Shown here in pieces: positions 44,926 to 56,439 of a stretch of 64,000 nucleotides of DNA; position 1 is the first letter of the stretch; every line of letters begins with the position of its first letter. Source of the stretch: Dactylorhiza incarnata (lineage: Eukaryota; Streptophyta; Magnoliopsida; Asparagales; Orchidaceae). The notes under the pieces were generated by a model, which was not told the DNA's origin, searched no databases, and saw nothing but the letters and a program-made list of their open reading frames with translations. Both the position numbers and the translations under genes were made by a program. The DNA lies in NCBI GenBank assembly GCA_033032865.1, contig JAWHQI010000013.1, positions 7,750,001 to 7,814,000 on the forward strand, written 5' to 3'.

Positions 44926-45978
44926 TTAAGAAAAGAAACGCTTGAGGTCATCTCCACTCCAAGTGTGAGATAAATCTTTCGCTTCATAAGATTGGTGACA
45001 ATATGCTCCATTCTTGAGCACTTCCTTGATAATGAATGGTCCTGTCCAGTTTGGATTAAGTTTCCCAACCGATCCAGATCTTGTTGCTGCGTCAACTTTC
45101 TTGAGGAACAGGTTTCCAACAGCAAATTCTTTAACTCTTACATTTTTGTCAAAAAATCTGGCCATTCTCCATTTTACTTCTTCTTGTCTGATGGTTGTCA
45201 TATCCCTTAGTTCTTCAATGAGATCAATACTGCATTTCAAGTCTTCATCATTTTCTTCCATCCAGCTATCTTGATGCTGCTGAGATAATAACACTCTCGG
45301 ACTCCTGACTTCAAATTTGATGGGAATGAGAGCTTCTGAGTCATGAGATAATTTGAAAGGAGACTCTCCAGTAGCTGAAGTTGGAGTTGTCCTCAAAGCC
45401 CACAATACCGAAGGTAATTGTTCCGTCCAATTATCTCTAAGATTTTCCACTTTCTTCTTCAAGAATTTGATTATGAGTTTATTGGCATCTTCTACTTGAC
45501 CATTGCTCCGAGAGTGATGTACAGAGGCAAATTGTAATTCAGTGCCGATCTGATCACAGAAATTTATAAGGCTTGAGATATTGAATTGCGGGCCATTATC
45601 CGTGATGATTTCCATGGGAATTCTGTGTCTGCAAACTATCTTCCCCAAGATGAAATTCCTCACTATCTGAGTAGGAGTCTTAGCTAATGCCTTTGCTTCA
45701 ATCCATTTACTGAAATAATCAATCATGACTAAAATGAATCTTTGCTGCCCACTTGCCAAGGAAAAAGGTCCAATCAAATTAATCCCCTAAACTGAAAACG
45801 ACCATGGGGTGGCTATAGACCTGAGTTGTTGAGCTGGTTGATGCTGAAGGGGGGCAAACTTCTTGGATTGAACATATTTCTTTGCGAAATTTTCTGCATC
45901 ATTCCTCATTTGGGGACAAAAATATCCTTGTCTTAGAATCCTCCTTTCCAAGGTTCTAGCTCCTGAATGACTACCACA
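44926..45978 (-). pseudogene. Tat-A integrase
   Basis: 44926-45777 gives 283 residues: VMIDYFSKWIEAKALAKTPT, IITDNGPQFNISSLINFCDQ and HSRSNGQVEDANK (catalytic DD-E present), then TPTSATGESPFKLSHDSEAL and the C-terminal GPFIIKEVLKNGAY. The zinc-binding part (45778-45978) is frameshifted or stopped and its CxxC pair is replaced (KKYVQSKKFA where KKCxxCQRFA is usual). Not functional. Confidence 0.88.
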
Positions 45979-46578
45979 TTATCCCGAATGAACCTCTTGA
46001 AGGATAGTTGGAATTTCTTCTTCGGAAACACATCGGGCAAGAGGTGAAAGAAAGGTTTTCCTGTATAGAATTCCTGCAACAAGATAATAATGGGCTGCTT
46101 TAAGCTTAAACCTTTTTCTATCTTTTATCGTGGAGTGAAATTCCCCTGTCGAGAGATAGAGTATGAAAGGATCCATCCAAGACGGACATTGATTTATCTG
46201 CATGACTTCTCGCTCCTCGATAGTTGGATGAAATAACTCTGAAGTTGTTCCTCCTGAAAGATGACCAAAATTTGCTAGCTCATCTGCCTCCTTGTTCTCT
46301 TCTCTTGGGATATGATGGATTATAAAGCTCTTGAACTTGCTTATCTCAATTTTCACTAGAGCTTGATATTGCTTCAAAATGTGATCCCTGGTCTCGAAGT
46401 TTCCATTCACTTGAGATGCCATTACTAGAGAATCTGTTTTGACATGAACATCTTCAATTCCCAATTCTCTTGCGAATCTGAGACCGGCGAGCAAAGCTTC
46501 ATATTCAGCTTGGTTGTTTGTTGTCGGGAAATAAAACTTCAACGCTTGATCTTGTCTAATTCCATTTGGATTGATCAA
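45979..46578 (-). pseudogene. Tat-A second (archaeal-type) RNase H
   Basis: FPTTNNQAEYEALLAGLRFA, VKTDSLVMASQVNGNFETRD and HIPREENKEADELANFG match the additional RNase H that Tat-lineage elements carry between their own RNase H and integrase. Its presence is the main reason for the Tat call. Confidence 0.88.
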
Positions 46579-46647
46579 AATAACTCCAGCTCCAGAAGAA
46601 TTTTTACATGAGGCTCCATCAACGAAAATTGTCCAGACGAGAGGGGC

Positions 46648-47486
46648 TCATAGTTCCTTCTCCGAACTAGCCCCTTTTGCATTAATCATGAAATCTGCTA
46701 GTACCTGAGCTTTGATCGCTACTCTAGGAATATAATAGATGTCAAATTCGCTTAGCTCTATTGCCCACTTTGCTAATCTACCTGAATGCTCCGGCTTCTC
46801 TAAGACACTCTTTAGTGGAAGGCCAGTGACAACTTGAATTGAATGGTCTTGAAAGTACGGTCTCAACCTTTGCGCTGATGTCACGGGCATCAGTGCTAAC
46901 TTCTCAAGGATTGGGTACCGGGTTTCAGCACTCTTTAAAAATTTGCTTACATAATAAACTGGAAAATGCTTCTTCTTTTCGTCCCTGACTAAAACCAATC
47001 TGATGGCATCAGAGCTGACTCCGTGGTACAGAAAGAGGTCTTCTCCCTCCATGGGGCTCTGGAGCAAGGGAGTTGATGTTAATTGCTTTTTGAGCTGATT
47101 GAAAGCGTCATCACACTCCTTTGTCCATTCAAACTTGGCCCCTCCTCGGAGAGTTTTGAAGAAAGGAGCACTCTTATCTCCAGAGCGGGAGATGAAATGG
47201 CTCAAACCTGCCATCCTCCCACCCAGCTGCTAAACTTCCTTAAGGGTCTTGGGAGATGACATTTCTAAGATAGCCTTCACCTTATCGGGATTCGGCTCCA
47301 GCCCTTCCGGAATAAGGAGATGGCCAAGAAACTTACCTTTGCTAGCTCCGAAAATGCATTTCAATGGATTCAATCTCATATTGAAACTTCGAAGGGTTGC
47401 AAATGTTTCGTGTAGGTCGTTAAGGTGAGTTAAGAAAAAGCTTGCTTTTGATTAAGAGACCATTGACATGAACTTCTAGATTTCTC
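46648..47486 (-). pseudogene. Tat-A RT C-terminal part and first RNase H
   Basis: 47486-47215, in broken frames, gives the end of RT (LNPLKCIFGASKGKFLGHL, then a stop before GRMAGLSHFISRSG). 46648-47214 gives KFEWTKECDDAFNQLKKQLT, YHGVSSDAIRLVLVRDEKKK, PVYYVSKFL and AQVLADFMINAKG, the first RNase H. The RT active-site region next to the Ath-E insertion reads EVHVNGLLIKS, where YVDD is expected. Confidence 0.85.
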
Positions 47487-47491
47487 CCTTT
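47487..47491. repeat. Target-site duplication CCTTT, left copy (Ath-E)
   Basis: CCTTT before 47492 and at 54940-54944. Confidence 0.95.
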
Positions 47492-49035
47492 TGATGCGAT
47501 TACGGCAAGTGCACCAGTCGCGTGCAAGTAATAGTTGGGAGGCAACTCGCCAGATATCGATTTCTCAGGGAATGCAGGTTGTGGTGACAAGAAAATAGAG
47601 TGAGGCGATTGTTATGACGAGTAAAAGAACATAAAAACAAGGGCGTTGTGATTGGTGTCCTAAGCTATTGCAGAAATAAGAGAAATGCGTGTCAAGACTT
47701 TGCTTCGCAAGGCGGGATGGATGGAACGGCCGCGATGCCGTGCTTCGGTGAGCGGGTAGACGAGGAGGCTGGCGGATGAGGGTCGTAGGAACCTAGTCGC
47801 GGAACACGCAACTAGCAAATGCTAGTGCGGAGCACTACAAAGCGGTGGAGTGGATGGAGGACTACGATGCTCCTCAAATCTCATAAACCACAAAAGATCT
47901 CACAAACATGAAATCATATTAACTAAAAAACAGAGTTTATGAACATCATCCACAATAACAAACACATACAAGGAAAACTCTGAAGCAAAGCGAAGGGGAA
48001 AAGAGGAAACTGAAGCTTGAAGACTATGTTGAAGATTCTCGGCCAAAATCGTAGGGTTGTCAAGCCTCGTCCATGCTCGGTCTTCAGTTGCGTCCGGGGT
48101 CTGGAGGAGCTGTCACCTTCCTCTACTATTACCCATCTTCTTCGTGGTCTAGTTTGAGGTAATTCTTGTTCGACACCTTGAATGTAGCAGAGACTTTCCG
48201 TCGATGGCGTTCTTGAGCTCAAAGATGATGGAGGAGGCCAAGGAGGGAGCTTCGGCGGAAGATTTGCAAGACTATTGTTGCCGGAGCTCCTTCTAGGTCG
48301 AACGGTGGTGGAGAGGCGAACTGGGTGAAAATGGCAGGCTTCTCAAGCTTTTCCCGCGGGGGATCCCCGATTGCCGCAGATTTCCTGCCTTAAATACTAA
48401 TAGTCAGAAATTTAGTCACGCACGTGCGAACGCACGACCGTGCATTACCCGTGCGTTATTTAACGAATAAAATGGCTCGAGGAAGAAGCAGCAGCGCCCG
48501 TGCATTTTACTCACGCACGAGTGAATCCGCCTGTGTGTAAAAATGCACGAACAAATTCAGATTGGCTAAAAAATAGTCGAAACAGGCAATCATGCGTTCC
48601 CTTCGCGCACGGGAAAATTTGCCCGTGCGTAAAAATGCACAAATAAATTCAGATCACCTTCTTTCTACCCAGATGAAGGCGCACGATCGCAGGCGTCCGT
48701 GCGTCAAGAAAATGCATGACCGTGTGATATACACCATCATGATTTCTGGGCAAAAGGAGATGATCCAACCACCTGCAAGCAGAACAATCCAGCTGGGAAT
48801 ACACCTCCAACACCAATCAATCATTGAAAAAGAATTGGGGAGCACCATGTGCTTAGCCCCAATAACATGAAGCGCAAACGCACACCAAAACGGGCTTAAA
48901 AGGAGAACGAAACATGCATGTGCGCTTGAATTAGCATAAGAGAGATAGATGCAATAATAGCTCGAGAATGACGCACATGAAAGTGAAAACTAGCCCGAAT
49001 GATTCCATAAAAGTGCGTATAAATGGGACTCATCA
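47492..49035 (-). mobile_element. Ath-E 3' LTR
   Basis: 1544 bp, TGATGCGATTACGG...GGGACTCATCA. U3 palindromes at 48415-48730 and a TATA-like box on minus at 48389-48398. Sister of 53395-54939. Confidence 0.93.
48415..48730. repeat. U3 palindrome array (Ath-E left LTR)
   Basis: Units such as cgcacgtgcgaacgcacgac, gcgcacgggaaaatttgccc and gcacgatcgcaggcgtccgt. The sister array at 54315-54635 keeps the same spacing with base changes. Confidence 0.8.
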
Positions 49036-49285
49036 CACCACCAGACTTAACCATTTGCACGTCTCAGGCAAACTACTCAGCTCCCCCGTCGGAACAATTG
49101 GGTGTTAGAGTGAGTTTGAGTGGTACAGACCCATGCGAAGTCGCATGCTCACGTGCGTAGAAATAGGTTAGAATAGAATTTAACTCAAGATTATATTTAA
49201 CTATTTCTAGAACAGTAATTTGAAATCTAGTTTACTCGGATGATGAATCCCGGTGAATCTTTCGGTCGCGCACAAGTGAAAATAG
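49036..49285 (-). other. Ath-E 3' interior with PPT
   Basis: Minus strand next to the LTR reads AAGTCTGGTGGTG, a purine-rich tract that serves as PPT. No ORF. Confidence 0.6.
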
Positions 49286-49374
49286 CGTGATGTTGGGGAA
49301 ATGATTTATCTTAACCCCTAAAAATGAGTAGAATATAAATTCTAAGAATGAAAAATTAGTCTAAGTAAATATGC

Positions 49375-49615
49375 GTTGAATAGTATTCGATGCAACGTCG
49401 AAGTGTAGTTGGCGTTCCTTTCAGAATGAGTCGAAGTAACTCCAAACAGAATTCGACGTAACCTATGTCGATCTAACTCTGATTTCTAATCGACGTATCT
49501 TGTGAAGTCGACGCACCTTAGTCGACGCACCTTCCATATTCTCCTCTCGACGTCGAGCCAGTCTGAAATCGACGCTTCCGTCGAATAGTAATCGACGCAC
49601 GTCGATTTCTATATC
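49375..49615. repeat. U3 array of TTCGACGTAACGTCGA-like motifs (Solo-F)
   Basis: About ten copies of (A/T)TCGACG or CGTCGA(A/T) as inverted pairs; the Sire-H LTR has the same motif at 61630-62060. Confidence 0.8.
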
Positions 49616-50286
49616 AGATTCAAAGACACGCCAGATCTCTTTCCTTCTATCTGTAGATCTGAAATTTATGGAATGATATTATTCTTTTCTAGCCGTTTTG
49701 AATCAGTCTTTCCTTCTAAATGATTCTTGGCTAAATTGATTAAGTTTATTATGGATATTATTTGAAATCAGAATGATCTCTTTCCTTCTACATAAATGTT
49801 GATTATGGAATCTTTTCTCTCTTACTATTTCTCTGTCTGCTAATTGATTATCTCCTATAGTATTCTTTGAATAAACAGAGCTATAAATAAGAGGGAAGTC
49901 GGCAGAGAACAAAAGGAGAAGTGATCCACTCCATACATTTGAAATAGAGGAAAAGCTCCTAAGAGAATAGTGAGAAAAGCTGAGAGAAGTGATAGTGTGC
50001 TGAAGCAAACAACAAGCCTTCTTCTTCTTCTCTCTCTGAAGCCATACTGCTGCAATCTCTGATAGCTCTCATTGAAAGAGAAAAAGGTCTACAATCTCCT
50101 TCTCACTATAGAAGAGAGATTTCATTCACTATTTCTTGTGCTTCTAGTCTTCTTGCTAAGAAGAAGATTCTTTCTTGTTTCAATTACTTCTTCTACTTCT
50201 TCTTCTTATCTTCATTTCATTTTCAAACAGTGTAAAAGAGATTTTAGAATCTCTCTTCAAAAAAAATTCAGTTGTACTGGTTCTAA

Positions 50287-50343
50287 GAGTCTCCTTATCA
50301 AAAGACTCAGGCTGGTTCTAAGAGTCTCCTTATCAAAAGACTC
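50287..50343 (+). repeat. Two tandem hairpin units in Solo-F leader
   Basis: GAGTCT 50287-50292/AGACTC 50303-50308 and GAGTCT 50322-50327/AGACTC 50338-50343, loop CCTTATCAAA, 35-bp period. The same unit type is in Sire-H at 60819-60963. Confidence 0.7.
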
Positions 50344-50607
50344 AGTACAAGATAGTGAATTCCAACCAGGGGGTAGAATAGTGGACTACCCAAAGTTTGG
50401 GGAACCACTATATTTCTTTGTGTTGTGCTGTGATTTTCTTTTTGCTATTTCTTTTACTTAATTCTGGTTGGTGTGTGGGATGCTTAAATCTTTGATTATT
50501 ACACACATATATATATTTGTTAACTTTGCACAAAGTATTTTTAAATCTCTATTCACCACCCCCCCTCTAGAGAATTCTAGTAAGGTTTACAGTGCACTTT
50601 CACGTGA

Positions 50608-52371
50608 CTAATGAGTAGAGTTTTACTCGAATCAAAACTCGGGATAATCTCCTAAGAAATCCGTCAAAGTCGGTGTCCATAGGCTTGCACGTTCGCACTC
50701 TCTCCACTGCATGAGATGACTCATATCTAAAATCAATAGGACTTATAGGTTGAGATTTGGCTTAGGTTGAGTTTAGGTTAGATAACTAGAAGAACAATGG
50801 TCATCGCACTCAACATAACCTGAGTACTCAAGAGTATAAAATCACCAATACAACAGTTTCAAGAACCACACAACACCCCCAGACTTCAACTGGACACTAG
50901 GTGTGTGCTAAGCCGACCATACATTGTTTTATCGAGAGATTGTATTTGAAAGTTCTTTTTGCACAATGATTTTTATTTTCTCCTCTCGACATATATATAT
51001 CTTTTGTAAGCACTTTATAAACTTCTCCTTTAGCTTTCTCAAAACTACCATACACATCAGAGATAACACCAAACGTGATAGATATATAAATTTCTTTCAA
51101 ACTCATTTGTTGGTGCAAATATAGGTTTGGCCGTATGGCATTGGTGAAATTTAAGTAGAGCTAAACAAGGAGGATAGGTAGGATCAAGTGGGCTTGCAAG
51201 GGTGATTATGTTGGTTAGGATTTCAAAAGCACAAACGGATCAAGAAATGGCCCACATCACGCTTTATAACGAGTTATTCAACGCAATTGTTTCAAGAGTC
51301 GCCTAGTGCAAGTTCTAGCCACTGAGAAAGGTTATCCTTCCTTCCGACCCTAGTAATAAGCTACTACTAATCCTGCTACACTTGACCCTATGCTACCGTT
51401 GGATTCACCGGATTCACAACTAGAGTAAAATAAATTGCAACTACTATAATAGAAATAATTAATATATAACCTTGAATTTTATTCTACTCTAATTGAATTT
51501 CTAGGCGTGACGGGAGCACTCGACTATAGTACTACTCGAGTCAACATTTTTCTCCACCCCTCACTCCTACACTAACAATCTAATTCTTACGAGTGGAGAA
51601 CCTCGCAGTAATACCCAATAAGAACGTGCGATCAAGTACGCGTGAACTAGGTGCAAATGTATGCAATGTGTGCAACAAAATTGAAAATCCTAACTCAGCA
51701 CATTCTAACATGCTATGCAAAGTGCGTGCACATGCATAACTCGATCTCTCCCCCAAACTTGATCAAAGCAATATAAATAGAAGATTCATGAATAAGGAAA
51801 ATAGGGGTAGAGTGGACTTATGCTCACGAATGAGCATGCCAGAAGTGCGGCAATTCCTTCTTTAAATTTCTCCTTCCTCATCCCCCAAGCGAGAGCTTAA
51901 ACCTGCGATGTTTGCATAAAGCAAATAACAAAACAAAATTAACAAAAATCTGAACGAAAGTTCGGTACCGAATGGTTCCCCCATGGGTTATCTCCCAAGG
52001 AGCCCTTTTGTTTACCGTCCTTAAGGTGGACCAAATACTTGAATTAAAGCAAAGTTCATATTGTCTAGGAATAAGCAAAAGCTAATAAATCCTAATTATT
52101 ATTACAAGCTCAAAACAAATCAGCTATAAGCTGATTTGAAGTAGTAACAACTGATGAAAGAAAAAGGTCCCGGGACCTGATAGTAGGGGTGGAAATTAAG
52201 TAGGATGCTAAGCCTCCAACCCCAAATCTCCTCCTTTTTCGCCCTCTTCTTCTACTCCAGTATTATGTCTTCAAAGAAAAACCGCTTGCCCCCTTGTAAC
52301 CAATCCTCAAGGGGAAGCACCAACGATGATGAGGAAACAAGACGTTCCTTCACTGTACCTTCCTCATCCCA
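50608..52371 (-). other. Ath-E noncoding interior
   Basis: No ORF of recognisable family on either strand. Reads as AT-moderate noncoding sequence between the zinc-knuckle ORF and the 3' end. Confidence 0.65.
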
Positions 52372-53268
52372 CTAGGCTTTCGACTCCTCCATGCATAAGG
52401 TCTGACCAACCGGAGGAGGGGCATCCTGCATCCTTGTACATAAAGAAAGGGGGTCAGGAAATAAATTGGAAGAAGAACTAAAAGAAATCTCATCTGAGGG
52501 GATCATCCCGTCTTCATCCCCCATAGGGTGCGGCAATGACAAACTGATGATATCATCGAAGATTTCACTAGACTCAACAGCGCACACACTGGCCACCTCA
52601 ATAACTTGGACTTCCTCGCACTGAACCGAAACGGTTGCTTCAGCACAATCGAGACTGTCCTCCTCCATGAGTGTGGGCACGACACTGCGCAGGTCTGCAA
52701 TATCCTGCAAATTGACCTCAATGATAACATCAGAAATAGATGTAGTTTCGTGTGTGGTGGGAGAAGACGTGCTTTTTATGAGTTCGGGCACACTCTCCAC
52801 ACAAGGGCACAAATCCACGAAAAGTGGTACATGAACCGAAGAGGTATGGGGAGTCGCATCAGAAACAGATTCATAAGGGACACTGATGCACGTTTCGATT
52901 CCAGAGCCTTCAAGAAGTGAAGGTGGAAGTGACACGTAATCAGAGGAAGGAGATGTGCTCGCAGAATTCGAAGATGGGACGATCCGGATATCTGGCTCAT
53001 CGTCATATGCCAATTGGCGAAGATAATCAGCACAGTCCTTCAAGGCATGCTCTCTACTTTTGCAAAATAAACACTGCTTTACCGGCTTCGCCGACACCAA
53101 AGGTGCGGCAGCCGCGTAAAAGTGCGACAACGGAGGCGCGGTAGAGGAGCCAAATGATTTATGGGCTCCGTACGGTTTCTGAACAACACCATACTCTTTG
53201 GGACACCTATCACTGGTGTGGGATGTGTCCCCACACCAACGACATCGGATGTTCAAATGCGCCCACAT
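52372..53268 (-). CDS. Ath-E zinc-knuckle ORF
   Basis: 298 residues from ATG 53268, about 100 bp after the PBS. Two CX2CX4HX4C knuckles near the N-terminus: CRWCGDTSHTSDRC (about residue 9) and CLFCKSREHALKDC (about residue 66). The remainder is Ser/Pro/acid-rich with no recognised domain, for example SSNSASTSPSSDYVSLPPSL. It is intact with no stops. No capsid domain is visible, so it may be a nucleocapsid-like RNA-binding protein acting with a helper capsid, or a captured gene with zinc knuckles. I cannot tell which. Confidence 0.7.
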   Translation of the reverse strand: MWAHLNIRCRWCGDTSHTSDRCPKEYGVVQKPYGAHKSFGSSTAPPLSHFYAAAAPLVSAKPVKQCLFCKSREHALKDCADYLRQLAYDDEPDIRIVPSSNSASTSPSSDYVSLPPSLLEGSGIETCISVPYESVSDATPHTSSVHVPLFVDLCPCVESVPELIKSTSSPTTHETTSISDVIIEVNLQDIADLRSVVPTLMEEDSLDCAEATVSVQCEEVQVIEVASVCAVESSEIFDDIISLSLPHPMGDEDGMIPSDEISFSSSSNLFPDPLSLCTRMQDAPPPVGQTLCMEESKA

Positions 53269-53370
53269 GATACAGAAGAAGAAAATAGAATGATAAAAAA
53301 TAAATTAAAAAGAATAAAAGACTCAATCGAAAATAATTGATTCACAACCAAAATCTCATCACGCCTGCAT

Positions 53371-53388
53371 TCCCCAGCAACGTCGCCA
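53371..53388 (-). other. Primer-binding site, tRNA-Asp type (Ath-E)
   Basis: Minus strand TGGCGACGTTGCTGGGGA; one more mismatch to tRNA-Asp than Ath-1 (A for C at position 6). Six bases from the LTR. Confidence 0.85.
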
Positions 53389-53394
53389 AAAACT

Positions 53395-54939
53395 TGATGC
53401 GATTACGGCAAGTGCACCGGTCGCATGCAAGTAATAGTTGGGAGGAAACTCCCCAGATATCTATTTCTCAGGGAATGCAGGTTGTGGTGACAAGAAAATA
53501 GAGTGAGGCGATTGTTACGACGAGTAAAAGAACGTAAAAACAAGGGCATTGTGATTGGTGTCCAAAGCTATTGCAGAAATAAGAGAAATGCGGGTCAAAA
53601 CTCCGCTTCGCAAGGCGAGATGGATGCAACAGCCGTGATGCCGTGCTTCGGTGAGCGGGTGGATGAGAAGGCTGGCGGATGAGGGTCGTAGGCACCTCAT
53701 CGCGGAACACGTAACTAGCAATTGCTAGTGCGGAGCACTACAAAGTGGTGGAGTGGATGGGGGACTACGACGCTCCTCAAATCTCATAAACCACAAAAGA
53801 TCTCACAAACACGAAATCATATTAACTAAAACACAGAGTTTATGAACATCATCCACAATAACAAACACATACAAGGAAAACTCTGAAGCAAAGCGAAGGG
53901 GAAAAAAGGAAACCGAAGCCCGAAGACTATACTGAAGATTCTCAGCCGGAATTGTAGGGTTGTCAAGCCTCATCCGTGCTTGGTCTTCAGTTGCGTCCGG
54001 GGTCCAAAGGAGCTCTCACCTTCCTCTACTATTATCCGTCTTCTTCTTGGTCTAGCTAGAGGTAACTCTTGTTCGACACCTTGAATGCAGCGGAGACTTT
54101 CCGTCGATGGCGTTCTTGATCTCAAAGATGATGGAGGAGGATAAGGAGGGAACTTCGGCGGAAGATTTGCAAGACTATGGTTGCCAGAGCTCCTCCTAGG
54201 TCGAACGGTGGTGGAGAGGCGAACTGGGCGAAAATGGCGGGCTTCTCAAGCTTTTCCCGCGGGGAATCCTCGATTGCAGCAGATTTCCTCCCTTAAATAC
54301 TAAACAATCAGAAATTTAGTCACGCACGGGCGAACGCACGACTGTGCGTTGCCCGTGCATTATTTAACGAATAAAATGGCTTGAGGAAGAAGAAGCAGCG
54401 CCCGTGCATTTTACTCACGCACGGGCGAATCTGCCCGTGCATAAAAACGCATGAACAAATTCAGATTGGCTGAAAAATAGTCAAAACAGGCGATCATGCG
54501 TTCCCTTCGCGCGCGGGTGAATCCGCCCGTGCGTAAAAATGCATGAATAAATTCAGATCACCTTCTTTCTACCCAGATGAAGGCGCACGATCGTAGGCGT
54601 CTGTGCGTCAAGAAAACACATGACCGTGCGATATACACCATCATGATTTCTGGGCAAAAGGAGATGATCCAACCACCTGCAAGCACAGCAATCCAGCTGG
54701 GAATACACCTCCAGCACCAATCAATCATAGAAAAAGGATTAGGGAGCACCATGTTCTTACCCCCAATAACATGAAGCGCAAACGCACAACAAAACAGGCT
54801 TAAAAGGAGAACGAAGCACGCAAGTGCGCATGAATGAGCATAAGAGAGATAAATGCAATAATAGCTCGAGAATGACGCACATGAAAGAGAAAACTAGCCT
54901 GGATGGGTCCATAAAAGTGTGTATAAATGGGACTCATCA
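53395..54939 (-). mobile_element. Ath-E 5' LTR
   Basis: 1545 bp, sister of 47492-49035, bounded by the PBS on the left and the TSD CCTTT on the right. Confidence 0.93.
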
Positions 54940-54944
54940 CCTTT

Positions 54945-55796
54945 CTGGGTTTTAAAAATAGTGTCCATCATTTTCTGATAAGTTGCGCTGGCATTCATTA
55001 GCCCAAAAGGCATTACGAGATAACAGAAACATCCATCATTCGTGATGAATGAGGTGTGAGGAATGTCCCGCTTGTGCATTCTTATTTGATGATAGCCGGA
55101 GAATGCATCTAAAAAACTCATGCAAGAGAATCCCACCGCAGAGTCTACTAAAGAATCTATCCGAGAAAAGGGGTATCAATCTTTAGGGCAATCTTTATTA
55201 AGTTTGATGAATTCTACACACATCCGCCACTTTCCCCCAGCTTTTTTAACCATCACAACATTTGATACCCACTCAGGGTATTGAATTTCCAGAACAAATT
55301 TAGCCTTTAACAATTTCTCCACCTCCTCCCGGATCGGCTGAGCGAGAGTCTCTGGTACTGCTCTTTTCTTTTGCTTGATTGGGGTAAAGTTAGGATCGAT
55401 GTTGAGGTTCTGGCAGGCAACAACTGGATCAACTCCTGACATGTCATCCGGCGACCAGGCGAAGACATCCAAGTTCTTGAGGAGACAAGATATAAGTTGA
55501 TCTTTATCAGCTTTGGGCAATTCAGCGTTGATTGAAAGCTTTTTGCTCTTATATTCTTCGCTGATTGGCACGGCTTGAATCGCTTGGGCAGGTTCCAAGC
55601 AAGTTCCATCTCTTGCAGCTTCTTCTTCTATTTCTTCTGCCGCTTTGACTTGATCAGTAATTTGAGGTGTAGAGGATATATCAATAACCTGGATAGGAGA
55701 TGATTTGATCAAATTAACTGTCCTGACGTAAAATTCCCTTGCCTTCCTCGGATCGCTCCTAATCCGGTATTGTTTACCATTAAAAGCAAACTTCAA
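54945..55796 (-). pseudogene. Tat-A RT N-terminal part
   Basis: 55176-55796 gives VEKLLKAKFVLEIQYPEWVS and GKWRMCVEFIKLNKDCPKD, then a stop, and 54945-55136 continues FLDAFSGYHQIRMHKRDIPH and YLVMPFGLMNASATYQKMMD, ending FKTQKG at the Ath-E junction. Normal order for a Tat RT; the rest is at 47215-47486. Confidence 0.88.
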
Positions 55797-55944
55797 AGTC
55801 TGATGATAGGTTGAAATTATTGCTTAGTACTCGTTCAGGAATGGCCTTCCAAAAATTTGCGTTGTAGCTGCTCGGAGCTTCAACGACTATGAATTTCACC
55901 AATTTTACAATCCCTGCTAACGTCACCGAGAGGGTGACCACTCC

Positions 55945-56388
55945 TTACACCTCCTTTTTCTCCCCTAAGAAACCATAGAGCGGCCCTTCAGTAGAGAGAA
56001 GTACTTTCCAGGTCTTTAGTGCCTTTAAAGCAGGCTTGAAGAGGACATTCACCGAACTTCCGGTATCTACCAGGATCTTATCCACGGTATAATTTTTGAT
56101 TACCACCTTGATAACGACTACGTCGTTGAAAGGATTGGCGGTCGAGGAAAGGTCTTCTTGCCCGAAGGTGACCGTTCCTTGAACTAGAGCAGAGGAGGAG
56201 GTAGCTGCAACCTCGGATTGATAGACTCTTGCGAGGCTAGCCTTCTTGGAAGATTCAAGTCCTGCACCTCCATGAATGCAAAAGAGATTACCTAAAGTAC
56301 CTTCATCGTTTTCATCTACACATTCACCTCGATATCTGATGTTGCAAAGAGAGCCAACATCGTCCACTTCTTTGCTTTCCCAAAGCAC
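55945..56388 (-). pseudogene. Tat-A protease
   Basis: VVIKVVIKNYTVDKILVDTG followed by SSVNVLFKPALKAL is the aspartic protease core (DTGSS). It lies between gag and RT as expected. It is followed by a stop at 55945 and frameshifts in 55797-55944. Confidence 0.85.
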
Positions 56389-56439
56389 TTCTGCTACCTC
56401 CTTGCACTTGGAGGTCGAAGCTTTGGAAGGATCTCCCTT

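Larger units (their letters stand above)
49291..50602 (+). mobile_element. Solo-F: Sirevirus solo LTR
   Basis: 1312 bp from TGTTGGGGAAATG to TGCACTTTCA, flanked by CGTGA at 49286-49290 and 50603-50607. No PBS or PPT adjoins it, so it arose by recombination between two LTRs. It has a U3 array of ATTCGACGTAA/GTCGACGCACC motifs (49375-49615), a CTATAAATA box at 49881-49889, tandem hairpins at 50287-50343 and the conserved CACCCCCCCTCTAGAG block before its end. It is related to, but not the same subfamily as, the Sire-H LTR. Confidence 0.93.
47492..54939 (-). mobile_element. Ath-E: non-autonomous Athila-type element in the Tat-A RT
   Basis: LTRs 47492-49035 and 53395-54939, tRNA-Asp-type PBS and TSD CCTTT. 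The interior (about 4.4 kb, or 3.0 kb without the inserted solo LTR) has only one ORF, a zinc-knuckle protein, and no capsid, protease, RT or integrase. Its LTR ends and U3 motif match Ath-1, a possible autonomous helper. Confidence 0.93.
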
